Below, one piece after another: positions 22,138-31,100 of a stretch of DNA of 64,000 nucleotides. The notes under the pieces were generated by a model. It searched no databases. It had not been told where the DNA came from and worked only from the letters and a program-made list of their open reading frames with translations. Numbering within the stretch: the first letter of the stretch is position 1; every line of letters begins with the position of its first letter. The position numbers were made by a program, and so were the translations under genes. This DNA is from Paenibacillus sp. V4I3 (lineage in GTDB: Bacteria > Bacillota > Bacilli > Paenibacillales > NBRC-103111), in assembly GCF_030817215.1 (NCBI RefSeq), contig NZ_JAUSZA010000001.1, positions 1,834,501-1,898,500 on the forward strand. The letters are read 5' to 3'.

Positions 22138-22317
22138 CAAAAGAGACCTCCCATATAGATTGTAATGTTTATAGGATGGGATGTTTCTGCGCTTTTATTC
22201 GTGTTCACAAATAAAGGCTTTTATGCATAAAGAGGCGGGTGTATGGAAATACCCATGGAGGGAAAATATATCGCTACAGAGCGGTTTAAGAACAATTTGT
22301 GAACTTCCCTCCAGCGA

Positions 22318-22346
22318 TTGACAAAAACTTTTCACGAATTTATAGT
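22318..22346 (+). promoter_or_regulatory. Near-consensus sigma-A promoter of the cta operon
   Basis: TTGACA (22318-22323), a 17-bp spacer and TATAGT (22341-22346) differ from consensus by one base. It lies 70 bases before the ctaC ATG. A second TTGACA at about 22359 has no equally good -10 element. Confidence 0.8.
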
Positions 22347-22415
22347 TAATAAAGTGAATTGACATGGGCATGGCCTTCGTGGTAAAAATATTGTTTTAAA
22401 AGTGGGGTTGATACA

Positions 22416-23432
22416 ATGAGTCGATTGAAAAAGTTATGGCGTCTGGTGCCCCTTTTAGCGGCAATGACGTTCTTGCTAACCGGGTGTGGAGACCCAACCT
22501 TGTCTGCTTTAGTGCCAAAAGGTCCTGTGGCAACCGAGCAGCTTTATTTAATGAAATTAAGTCTCTTTATCATGGTTTTTGTCGTAATTGTCGTATTTGC
22601 AATTTATGTGTATGTGTTAATTCGCTTTCGTAAGCGTGAAGGTGATAATAGCGTACCTAAGCAAGTTGAAGGTAGCCACGTGCTTGAGATTATCTGGACA
22701 GTCGTTCCGATTCTCCTTCTGTTAGTACTTGCGGTGCCAACAGTGTCCTACACATTTAAGCATTCAACGAATTACAATAAGGACAAAGCTGCGGTTCATG
22801 TCAAAGTAACTGCGCATCAATTCTGGTGGCAGTTTGAATATCCCGATTTAGGCATCGCTACAGCTCAAGAGCTTGTCGTACCTAAGGATAAAATTATTGC
22901 ATTCGATCTTGTTTCAGCTGACGTGTCTCATGCCTTCTGGGTACCATCCCTAGGTGGTAAAGTGGATACAAATCCAGGTATCCATAATACGCTTTATCTT
23001 CAAGCTGACGAAATTGCAACCTTCCAAGGAAGATGTACAGAGCTTTGCGGAGCCTCGCATGCCTTGATGAACTTTACCGTTCAAGCGAAGTCCGAAGCCG
23101 ATTTCAACGCGTGGGTAGCGAAAATGAAAGCTCCTACTAGTGTGCCGGCAACTGCGCAAAAAGGTGAAGAGCTTTTCAAAGAAAATTGTATGTCTTGTCA
23201 CGCTGTTAATGCGAACGGTCCTGGTGTTGCTCCTAACCTTAAAGGTTTCGCTGATCGCGATACGCTCGCTGGTATTCTGGAACACACTCCTGAGAAAATG
23301 GCGTTGTGGATACATAATCCGCAAGAACAAAAACCGGGCAACAAAATGCCGGCTTTTGGTAAAGAAGCAGGCGGCAAGCTTGATGACGGTCAAATTAAAG
23401 ATATTGTTCAGTACTTACAGACTTTGAAATAA
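22416..23432 (+). CDS. ctaC: Cytochrome caa3 oxidase subunit II with fused cytochrome c
   Basis: A 338-residue membrane lipoprotein that accepts electrons in the caa3-type terminal oxidase. In order: signal peptide with lipobox LTGC (Cys24), two transmembrane helices (about 45-68 and 88-110), a CuA cupredoxin domain with ligands His172, Cys207, Glu209, Cys211, His215 and Met218 (CTELCGASHALM), then a cytochrome c domain with CMSCH (Cys258, Cys261, His262) and a Met ligand in NKMPAFG. The fused heme domain defines the caa3 type. First gene of the operon; ctaD follows after 27 bases. No ctaA or ctaB for heme A synthesis is present in the window, so these must lie elsewhere. Confidence 0.97.
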   Translation: MSRLKKLWRLVPLLAAMTFLLTGCGDPTLSALVPKGPVATEQLYLMKLSLFIMVFVVIVVFAIYVYVLIRFRKREGDNSVPKQVEGSHVLEIIWTVVPILLLLVLAVPTVSYTFKHSTNYNKDKAAVHVKVTAHQFWWQFEYPDLGIATAQELVVPKDKIIAFDLVSADVSHAFWVPSLGGKVDTNPGIHNTLYLQADEIATFQGRCTELCGASHALMNFTVQAKSEADFNAWVAKMKAPTSVPATAQKGEELFKENCMSCHAVNANGPGVAPNLKGFADRDTLAGILEHTPEKMALWIHNPQEQKPGNKMPAFGKEAGGKLDDGQIKDIVQYLQTLK

Positions 23433-23459
23433 ACTTCTCAGTTAAAGGAGGTTAATACG

Positions 23460-25331
23460 TTGGCTCACTCTCATCCAGTAAAAAAATACAGCGGTTTGAT
23501 GGATTGGCTTACAACAGTCGATCACAAGAAAATCGGTATCCTGTACTTAATAGCGGGCGGCTTCTTCTTCCTCGTAGGAGGACTTGAAGCCATCTTGATT
23601 CGGATTCAACTCGCTTTTCCCGATCAGCATATTTTTATCGGCGATTCATTTAACCAATTAACGACGATGCACGGAACAACGATGATTTTCTTTGCGGCTA
23701 TGCCGGTTATCTTCGCATTCATGAATGCCATCGTTCCTCTACAAATTGGTGCAAGGGACGTTGCGTTCCCTTTCGTTAACGCACTTGGTCTTTGGTTGTT
23801 CATCGCAGGTGGCGTACTGATGAACACAAGTTGGTTCTTGGGTGGAGCACCTGATGCTGGTTGGACGGGGTATGCTCCATTATCCTCGATAACGGACACC
23901 AGTTGGGGACAAACACTTGAAAACAACCTTCAAGGTACGGATTTCTACGTACTAGGACTACAAATTGCTGGTATTGGTACTCTAATCGGGGGGATTAATT
24001 TCCTCGTTACGATTATCAACATGCGTGCACCTGGTCTTACGTATATGCGTATGCCAATGTTCACGTGGTCTGCTTTCGTTACTTCTGGTTTGATCGTTCT
24101 TGCATTCCCTGCGATTACGGTTGCCCTTGTTGAACTAATGTTTGACCGTATCTTTGGCGGTGCATTCTTCGATGCAGCCAGAGGCGGTAACAACGTTTTA
24201 TGGGAGCATTTATTCTGGATTTTCGGGCATCCCGAAGTTTACATTCTGATTCTTCCTGCATTTGGTATTATTTCTGAGATCGTTTCGACTTTCTCGAAAA
24301 AACGTCTTTTCGGATACAGCTCCATGGTATTTGCAACAGTTTTGATTGGTTTCCTAGGCTTCATGGTTTGGGTTCACCATATGTTTACATCAGGTTTAGG
24401 TCCAGTTGCTAACTCTATCTTCGCGATTGCTACAATGGCGATTGCAGTTCCAACTGGCGTAAAGATCTTTAACTGGTTATTCACACTTTGGGGCGGACAA
24501 ATTCGCTTCACAACAGCAAATATTTTCGCAACAGCCTTTATCCCAACATTCGTAATGGGTGGAACAACGGGGGTTATGCTTGCGATTCCAGCAGCAGACT
24601 TCCAGTATCATGATACGTATTTCGTTGTCGCACACTTTCACTATGTTATCGTTGGTGGTCTAGTGCTTGGTTTGTTCGCGGGTCTTTACTACTGGTGGCC
24701 AAAAATGTTTGGACGTATGTTGAACGAAGGAATGGGTAAACTGCATTTCTGGTTGTTCTTCATTGGCTTCCATTTGACATTCTTCCCTCAGCATTTCTTG
24801 GGACTCATGGGAATGCCGCGTCGTGTCTTTACCTACCAACCCGGATATGATCTCGAAGTAGGTAACTTAGTATCAACGGTAGGCGCGTTCTTGATGGGTA
24901 TCGGTACATTGGTATTCCTGATCAACATTATTGCAACACAAAGAAAACCAGTTACGGCTCCTGCAGATCCATGGGATGGACGTACATTGGAGTGGGCGAT
25001 TCCTTCACCTGCACCTGAGTATAACTTCAAACAAACGCCGCTTGTTCGCGGTTTAGATGCACTTTGGAAAGAAAAAATGGCTGGTAATAAAGAGATGACT
25101 CCGGCAGAACCTGTAGGTTCGATTCATATGCCTTCCTCATCCATATTACCGCTTGTTATGTCCGTTGGTTTGTTCATTGCAGGATTTGGTTTTATGTACA
25201 AAAACTACTATGTAGCTGCCGCGGGTATCATTGTTACATTTATTGCAATGTTCTTACGTTCCGTATACGACGATCATGGTTGGCATATTGAACCGGAAGA
25301 ACTTGAAGACGACAAGGGGGTAAAGGCATGA
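23460..25331 (+). CDS. ctaD: Cytochrome caa3 oxidase subunit I
   Basis: A 623-residue multi-span catalytic subunit carrying heme a, heme a3 and CuB, which reduces oxygen to water and pumps protons. Visible signatures are the heme a ligand region MHGTTMIFFAAMP, the CuB/His-Tyr cross-link loop FWIFGHPEVYILILPAFG, the CuB His pair VWVHHMFTSG, and the heme ligands of VVAHFHYVIVGG. About 14 hydrophobic segments are visible, including a C-terminal extension as in other Bacillus-type CtaD. The start is a TTG at 23460 with an excellent AAAGGAGGT box; no nearer ATG fits. The stop overlaps the ctaE start (ATGA). Confidence 0.98.
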   Translation: MAHSHPVKKYSGLMDWLTTVDHKKIGILYLIAGGFFFLVGGLEAILIRIQLAFPDQHIFIGDSFNQLTTMHGTTMIFFAAMPVIFAFMNAIVPLQIGARDVAFPFVNALGLWLFIAGGVLMNTSWFLGGAPDAGWTGYAPLSSITDTSWGQTLENNLQGTDFYVLGLQIAGIGTLIGGINFLVTIINMRAPGLTYMRMPMFTWSAFVTSGLIVLAFPAITVALVELMFDRIFGGAFFDAARGGNNVLWEHLFWIFGHPEVYILILPAFGIISEIVSTFSKKRLFGYSSMVFATVLIGFLGFMVWVHHMFTSGLGPVANSIFAIATMAIAVPTGVKIFNWLFTLWGGQIRFTTANIFATAFIPTFVMGGTTGVMLAIPAADFQYHDTYFVVAHFHYVIVGGLVLGLFAGLYYWWPKMFGRMLNEGMGKLHFWLFFIGFHLTFFPQHFLGLMGMPRRVFTYQPGYDLEVGNLVSTVGAFLMGIGTLVFLINIIATQRKPVTAPADPWDGRTLEWAIPSPAPEYNFKQTPLVRGLDALWKEKMAGNKEMTPAEPVGSIHMPSSSILPLVMSVGLFIAGFGFMYKNYYVAAAGIIVTFIAMFLRSVYDDHGWHIEPEELEDDKGVKA

Positions 25332-25942
25332 GTACTCATCATACGGGCGCACTGCCTGCTAATCCGGAAACGGCTACCCTCGAAGGGAAAAATAAAGTTC
25401 TCGGATTTTGGTTGTTCCTCGGTGCTGAAGTTGTGTTGTTCGGTTGTTTATTCGCAACCTACATCGCACTTCGGAACTCTGTTCCAGACGGTCCTACAGC
25501 GGATGAACTTTTCAAACTCAAAACAGTGGGTTGGTCTACATTCATCCTCTTAACAAGTAGCTTAACGAGTGTGTTCGCGATCATTGCGATGCACAAACAA
25601 AAGCTGGGACAATTGTTATTTTGGCTGGCAGTTACTGTATTGTTTGGTCTTTCGTTCTTGGGTATGGAGATTTACGAGTTTTTTGAATATGTTCATGAAG
25701 GACATAAATTTACAACAAGTGCTTTCTCGACCTCATTTTATACCTTGGTCGGATTCCACGGAGCTCACGTAGCGTTCGGTGTTTGCTGGATTACACTGTT
25801 GATTTTGCAAGGACTCAAAAAAGGTCTTACGGTTGTTACAGCACCTAAGTTTTATGTAGCAGCCTTGTATTGGCACTTTATTGACTTAGTCTGGGTATTT
25901 ATCTTCACAGTCGTTTATCTGATGGGGAAGGTGGGTCACTAA
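25328..25942 (+). CDS. ctaE: Cytochrome caa3 oxidase subunit III
   Basis: A 204-residue membrane protein with about five transmembrane helices, matching the short bacterial COX3 form. Family features are NKVLGFWLFLGAEVVLFGCLFATY near the N-terminus, TLVGFHGAHVAFGVCWI, and WHFIDLVWVFIFTVVYL at the end. It stabilises subunit I. The gene is translationally coupled to ctaD by a 4-base overlap and followed directly by ctaF. Confidence 0.97.
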   Translation: MSTHHTGALPANPETATLEGKNKVLGFWLFLGAEVVLFGCLFATYIALRNSVPDGPTADELFKLKTVGWSTFILLTSSLTSVFAIIAMHKQKLGQLLFWLAVTVLFGLSFLGMEIYEFFEYVHEGHKFTTSAFSTSFYTLVGFHGAHVAFGVCWITLLILQGLKKGLTVVTAPKFYVAALYWHFIDLVWVFIFTVVYLMGKVGH

Positions 25943-25943
25943 G

Positions 25944-26261
25944 ATGAGCAGCAATTCTCATGATACACACGCACCTAGCAAACGAGTAAAGCATGAATCA
26001 CCATTGAACCACTACTTGTCTTACATTATCTCGATTCTTCTCACGATGTTGGCTTTCGCTGTCGTTCTTTACGGAGACTTGGATCGTTCCTTTATTTTAA
26101 TCTTCATCGTATCCTTGGGTATTGTGCAAGCTTTAGTCCAACTTCTGTTCTGGATGCATGCCAAAGAAAGAGGACACTTATTCCCGCTTATTTTTTTGGG
26201 TGCAGGAGCTTTCGTTGCTCTCACCGGTGTTATTACAGCAGTATATTGGATGTGGTGGTAA
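25944..26261 (+). CDS. ctaF: Cytochrome caa3 oxidase subunit IV
   Basis: A 105-residue protein with a charged N-terminus and three hydrophobic helices (about 24-45, 52-72, 80-103), as in the COX4_pro/CtaF family. The small subunit helps assembly and stability of the oxidase in the membrane. It begins 1 base after the ctaE stop. A strong terminator follows it, so ctaG and the DUF420 gene behind may be partly separated from the structural genes. Confidence 0.95.
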   Translation: MSSNSHDTHAPSKRVKHESPLNHYLSYIISILLTMLAFAVVLYGDLDRSFILIFIVSLGIVQALVQLLFWMHAKERGHLFPLIFLGAGAFVALTGVITAVYWMWW

Positions 26262-26272
26262 GAAAGCAGGAA

Positions 26273-26312
26273 GAGGCAACTTTGTCTAGACAAAGTGCCT
26301 CCTCTTTTTTTA
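26273..26312 (+). terminator. Terminator between ctaF and ctaG
   Basis: GAGGC-A-ACTTTGTC pairs with GACAAAGT-GCCTC (one bulged A, 2-base loop) and is followed by CTCTTTTTTT. Since ctaG follows only 25 bases later, read-through may set a lower ctaG level. Confidence 0.85.
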
Positions 26313-26336
26313 ATTGAAAGGAGATAGAGATTAGCT

Positions 26337-27194
26337 ATGAGCCAAATTGGTGGATTTTTCGATTTGTGGAATCCTGTTATACTGTTGGTGGTCGTCGTTG
26401 TCGGATATGTCTATAGTCGATTTGTCGCTAAGGGGAATGGGAATTTCGCAGATGCCGAGCCAGTTTCGGAAAAACAGAAGCTATATTTCTTTACAGGGCT
26501 TGTCCTGTTCTACATTGGACAAGGAAGTCCGATTAACTACATCGGACATCATTACTTGTTTAGTGTTCATATGCTGCAGCAAACGATTCTCTATTTAATT
26601 GTTCCTATATTTATATGGCTAGGTACGCCTGCTTGGGTGCTCCGTCTTTTCATGCAAAATCGAGTCTTCCGCGGTACATTTTCATTTTTCGCACGTCCGC
26701 TGATTGCGCTGTTTTTGTTCAATATGCTCTTCTCCATCTATCACATGCCTTTTATTATGGACGGTTTGATGAAGAATGATGTGTTACTTGTAAGTTATCA
26801 TACGGTGCTTCTGATTACTGCGTTCATGATGTGGTTCCCTGTATTTTGTCCACTTCCGGAGCTGAATCGCCTGAATGACCTAAAGAAATTAGCGTATATT
26901 TTCGGCAATGGTATGTTGTTGACACCCGCCTGCGCGCTTATCATATTTGCAGATTCGATCATTTATGATATGTATTCGAACGTTACTGTGCCTTTCACTC
27001 ATTTGTCTCCACTGGATGATCAACAGCTCGGCGGTGTTCTTATGAAAATCATTCAAGAAGTCGTATATGGATCTACACTTGCCTATATTTTCTTTAGATG
27101 GTACCGTAGAGAGCGTAAGGAAGAAGACGATATGGATCTTGTTGAGACACAAGAGAGCTTGAATAACCAGGGCGGGAATTGGAATCGCGCTTAG
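26337..27194 (+). CDS. ctaG: Cytochrome c oxidase assembly factor CtaG (caa3 type)
   Basis: A 285-residue membrane protein of the caa3_CtaG family, needed for assembly of active caa3 oxidase, probably copper insertion into subunit I. It has about seven hydrophobic segments; typical segments are GQGSPINYIGHHYLFSVHML, LGTPAWVLR, IYHMPFIMDG and a C-terminal EVVYGSTLAYIFFRWYRRER. It is not the soluble Cox11-type CtaG of proteobacteria. Start ATG with an AAAGGAGA box. It stands behind the ctaF terminator, with the DUF420 gene 9 bases downstream. Confidence 0.95.
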   Translation: MSQIGGFFDLWNPVILLVVVVVGYVYSRFVAKGNGNFADAEPVSEKQKLYFFTGLVLFYIGQGSPINYIGHHYLFSVHMLQQTILYLIVPIFIWLGTPAWVLRLFMQNRVFRGTFSFFARPLIALFLFNMLFSIYHMPFIMDGLMKNDVLLVSYHTVLLITAFMMWFPVFCPLPELNRLNDLKKLAYIFGNGMLLTPACALIIFADSIIYDMYSNVTVPFTHLSPLDDQQLGGVLMKIIQEVVYGSTLAYIFFRWYRRERKEEDDMDLVETQESLNNQGGNWNRA

Positions 27195-27203
27195 AAAGGA
27201 TTT

Positions 27204-27665
27204 ATGGAGATGCACATTTTACCAACTATTTCTACGATGTTTATCGTTATCAGTGCCATATTTGTTGGTTTCGGCTGGTATCATATTGTAAGAGGGAATC
27301 GGGAAACGCATCAAAAGCTGATGGTACTTGGAGCAATCTTCGCTCTAGCGTTTTTTATCATCTACATGTCCCGTACCTTGTTTGAAGGAAACACGGCATT
27401 TGGCGGGCCTGAGAGTCTGAAGCTGCCGTATCACTTATTCTTGTTCTTCCATATTACGCTGGCAACGGTGGGTGGAGTGCTAGGTCTAATCACCTTATGG
27501 TTTGCTTACAAAAACAAGTTTCTAAAACATAAAAAAATCGGACGAGTCGCCGCGATTGTATGGCTGCTTACGGCGCCTACAGGCGTAATGGTGTATGTTT
27601 TGCTGTATTTGATGTATCCAGGTGGGACGACGAAGCCAGTTATTGATGCGATTTTTGGTTTGTAA
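27204..27665 (+). CDS. DUF420 membrane protein (YozB-like)
   Basis: A 153-residue protein with four transmembrane helices and conserved His residues (GWYHIVRGNRETHQK, LPYHLFLFFHITLA, KFLKHKKIGR), matching DUF420/YozB. In Bacillales this gene commonly follows ctaG and is thought to be linked to oxidase biogenesis; no biochemical role is established to my knowledge. An AAAGGA box fits ATG 27204; a second in-frame ATG at 27210 is possible. Last gene of the cluster, followed by a terminator. Confidence 0.92.
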   Translation: MEMHILPTISTMFIVISAIFVGFGWYHIVRGNRETHQKLMVLGAIFALAFFIIYMSRTLFEGNTAFGGPESLKLPYHLFLFFHITLATVGGVLGLITLWFAYKNKFLKHKKIGRVAAIVWLLTAPTGVMVYVLLYLMYPGGTTKPVIDAIFGL

Positions 27666-27670
27666 GGAGA

Positions 27671-27716
27671 AGCTGAATGTGTGAGTATAGCTCACAACAT
27701 TTGGCTTTTTTTGTTT
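27671..27716 (+). terminator. Terminator of the cta cluster
   Basis: AATG-TGTGAG pairs with CTCACA-A-CATT around TATAG, with AGC/GCT at the base, followed by a T-rich tract (TTTTTTTG). Confidence 0.85.
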
Positions 27717-27853
27717 TGTGAAATGTATAAGAAATCAGTGAATTATTGAAGAAAAAAATCTGTGAATAAAGATATTATTCACGGACGGCTTTTTTATATG
27801 GTTGCAGTACGTAAAAAGCAAAGTTTTGTTATAAATTTTGATGTTTCCTTCAA

Positions 27854-27867
27854 TGTAAGCGATTACA
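27854..27867. promoter_or_regulatory. cre-like catabolite operator
   Basis: TGTAAGCGATTACA fits the CcpA cre pattern (TG-N-AA-N-CG-N-W-NN-CA) and has perfect TGTAA/TTACA arms. Its place close to a likely -10 element suggests repression of the downstream glycosidase when preferred sugars are present. A LacI-family operator is the alternative. Confidence 0.65.
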
Positions 27868-27969
27868 TAAAATTCTATACTATCCTTAATGGCTGATGAT
27901 CAGAAATCAACAGCCAATGAAATGGGTTTCATAACGAAGCTATAAAGGAATTTGAAGGAGGGCCAACCA

Positions 27970-28041
27970 TTGCAATTATCCAAAATGAAAGAAGCTGGTC
28001 ATCCAACTTTCACCGGAAGCACTGAGGTAAACACAAGTTAA
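27970..28041 (+). CDS. Candidate 23-residue leader peptide
   Basis: A TTG start with an AAGGAGGG box 7 bases before it opens a short frame, MQLSKMKEAGHPTFTGSTEV plus three residues, ending 85 bases before the giant gene's ATG. The strong ribosome-binding site is the only support. It may be a leader peptide, or the relic of a lost gene. Confidence 0.3.
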   Translation: MQLSKMKEAGHPTFTGSTEVNTS

Positions 28042-28126
28042 TATACGACTGCTTTTTAGGCCTCATTACTACTACACGCAGAGAGCAAGATTGCTTTTCG
28101 AAGTTATAGCCCGAAGGAGGATAAAG

Positions 28127-31100
28127 ATGTTAAAACGCACCCTGGCAATGATCACTTCCGTTCTGGTAGCGGCCAGTCCGATTGCACCGACTGTAACACA
28201 TGCGGCAGATGTTAACAGGACTTTAGTGAACATCAATGCAAGTTCAACTTTTCAAACCATTGACAACTTTGGCGCTTCAGACGCGTGGTCCATGGATCCA
28301 ATTGGAAAGGAATGGTCTGAAAGCAACAAAGAGAAGATTGCTGATTTATTATTTTCACAGGACAAGGGAATCGGCTTATCGAGCTGGCGGTTTAATATTG
28401 GAGCCGGTTCTAACGATACGGATGAAAGTATCATTACGATCCCTTGGAGAAGGGCGGAAAGCTTTAAGAAAGATGAGAGTAGTGCTTATGATTGGTCGAA
28501 GCAGGCGGGCCAGCAATGGTTTTTGAAAGCTGCAAATGATAGGGGTGTCAAAGATCTTATTGCATTTGTGAACAGCCCGCCGGTTTGGATGACCAAAAAC
28601 GGACATGCACAGCCGGATGCTACCGTCGGCTCTACGAATCTTAAATCGGGTTATGAAGGCAAGTTCGCCGGATTTTTGACGGATGTTATGGATCATTTCG
28701 ACAAATCAGGCATTCATTTTAATTATATCAGCCCTATAAACGAACCTACGTGGGATTGGAATGGAGCCGGTCAAGAGGCGAATCGCTATAACAACACGGA
28801 CGTGATCAATGTCATTAATAGCCTTTATGCGGAGCTCCAGAATAAGAATATTACGACCAAAATCAGTGCTCCGGATGGCGTCGAAATCTTGTCCCTGCTT
28901 GACGATGCCAAATATGCGCAATTTATGGCCACCTCCCAAAATCCTAACGATAACAAACTGCAATATCAGGGAGGAAGCAATAAATTAAATGTAGGCAAGT
29001 TCCGGGAATATATAAAGGATCTTCTGGGCAACCCTGAAATAGCTTCCAAAATCAGTAACAAAATCGCTTCCCATTCCTATTGGTCAGATACGGTTTCGGA
29101 TCGGAATGGGGACCGCTTGGGGGAATTGCGGAAGCTGCTGTGGGAGAATCTTCAAAGCACCTTGCCGGGTTCCTCCTACTGGATGAGTGAATATTGCATC
29201 CTAGGCGATGTCGGGGAAATGCAGGGGAACGGCAGGGACTTGGGCATCGATCCTGCACTTTTGATAGCGCGTACGATTCATTATGATCTGTCTGTTGCGA
29301 ATGCATCCGCTTGGCAATGGTGGACGGCTGTATCCAAAGGAGATTATAAAGATGGGCTGATCTATACGGATTACGGTATGCCGGGAGACGAGCAATCGAT
29401 CTATTCTTCCAAAATGTTATGGGCGCTCGGGAACTATAGTAAATTTATTCGTCCAGGCGCTAAGCGGATAGCCATGACCGGATTGGCGGAGAATGATCCC
29501 AAGGGGCTGATGGGGTCGTCTTATTTGCATGAGGGCAATAATAAAATGACTTCCGTCTTCGTGAACTACACCAATGAGGACAAGCCGGTTACTGTTCAAT
29601 TGAATCAGTTGCCGGAAGGAAAAAAAGTATATCATCTTACGCCGTATGTGACGAACGCAAATGAAAGTTTGGCTCAGCATGACATGGTAACGGCCGATGC
29701 AGACGGTGCTTTCCAATATACCATTCCTGCAAGGTCTATTGTTACGTTGGACGGCAGCTATGCGGCGGCAAATCAAGCACCGGAAAAACCGGGTATTGAT
29801 TCGGTCAAGTCCTTGAATAAAGCAGCAGAAATCAAGATAAACGACGTTTCAAAAGCCGAAAGCTACAAGATCGTCTACGGTACATCCCCGGACAATATGA
29901 ATAGGACAGCCGGTCCCGTGACGGGTTCAAACTACACGCTCCTTGGCCTGGAGAATAATTCGATCTATTATATCGCGGTAATAGCCGTGAACCATAACGG
30001 TGATAGTTCTCCTTCGGACACGGTATCCGTGACGCCGAAGCTGAGTCCGCCACAACAGGTTTCCGCTAATCCCACTGATGGAGGGGTGGAAATTCAATTT
30101 TCCGCTGATCCCAATGTTCCACATTATCTGGCAAAGTGGGGAACCTCCAGTGGTGCCTACAACGGAACCGTTGAAATCGCAGGTCAGGATGGCATATATA
30201 AAGGAACCCTTACAGGCTTAACCAACGGCAGTCCCTATTACGTGGCGATCCAGGCACAGGACGGAGTGGATACCAGCTCCTTGTCTCCGGAAATGATAGT
30301 TACTCCAACGATACAACCACCAAGTAAGCTGATTGCCATTCCAGGTGACGGCAAAGTTCAACTTGAATTCCCCGAGGTGCAAGGCGTCACCCAGTATTCT
30401 TTGGAGATGACGACGGAGAATGGGGCGCCAAACATCTTAGAGCTCCCTACGAATTCTGCAACTGTTGATCATCTGACCAACGGCCGAAGCTATTCCTTCC
30501 GAGTTTCTTCTGTTGGTGTAGGTGGGGTTGGTCAACCAACAGCGAACATTCAAGCAACGCCTCAAGCCGAAACCGTTACGTGGGAAGATGATTTCCAGAA
30601 TTCTACTATGAATTCCTACAATCCGGACGTCAGTGTATGGAAAATGGAAAATGGTTTACTCAAGCATCAATCCGGAGGAGATAACCAAGGAGAGCTTTCC
30701 ATCAAAAATATCAATATGATAGACGGCATGATCTCTGTTACGGCCAAACATTCAGAGTTAGGCGCTGATTGGGGAATCGTATTCCGCGGTACGGATTATA
30801 ATCATGCCTATGCTTTTGGATTTGAGAACGATGCCCTTTTCTTGCGGAAGAATGGCACGAATATGACCAACTCGAAAGCCTTCTCGGCTAAGCTGAATCA
30901 ACTGTACCCTTTAAAAGTTGTTTTGGATGGTCCGCATATTCAGGCATATCTGGATGGCGAGTTGATCTTTGATGTAATAGATTCCTCTTACAGCAGCGGT
31001 ATGGTAGGACTGCATAGCTGGAGTAATGCGCAGTTTAGCTATTTAAAGGTTACCCGGGCGGATGGCTTGATGAAAGCTCCGGAGATCTACACCGTTCATA

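Larger units (their letters stand above)
27717..28126 (+). promoter_or_regulatory. Long leader region of the giant glycosidase gene
   Basis: About 410 bases without a proven gene. It contains a cre-like palindrome (27854-27867), a possible -10 TATACT about 10 bases after it, an imperfect hairpin (TGGCTG with CAGCCA, about 27890-27916), an ATGAAA-TGGG-TTTCAT palindrome (27917-27932), a 23-codon ORF with a strong ribosome-binding site (27970-28041), and the AAGGAGG box of the main gene. Confidence 0.55.
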
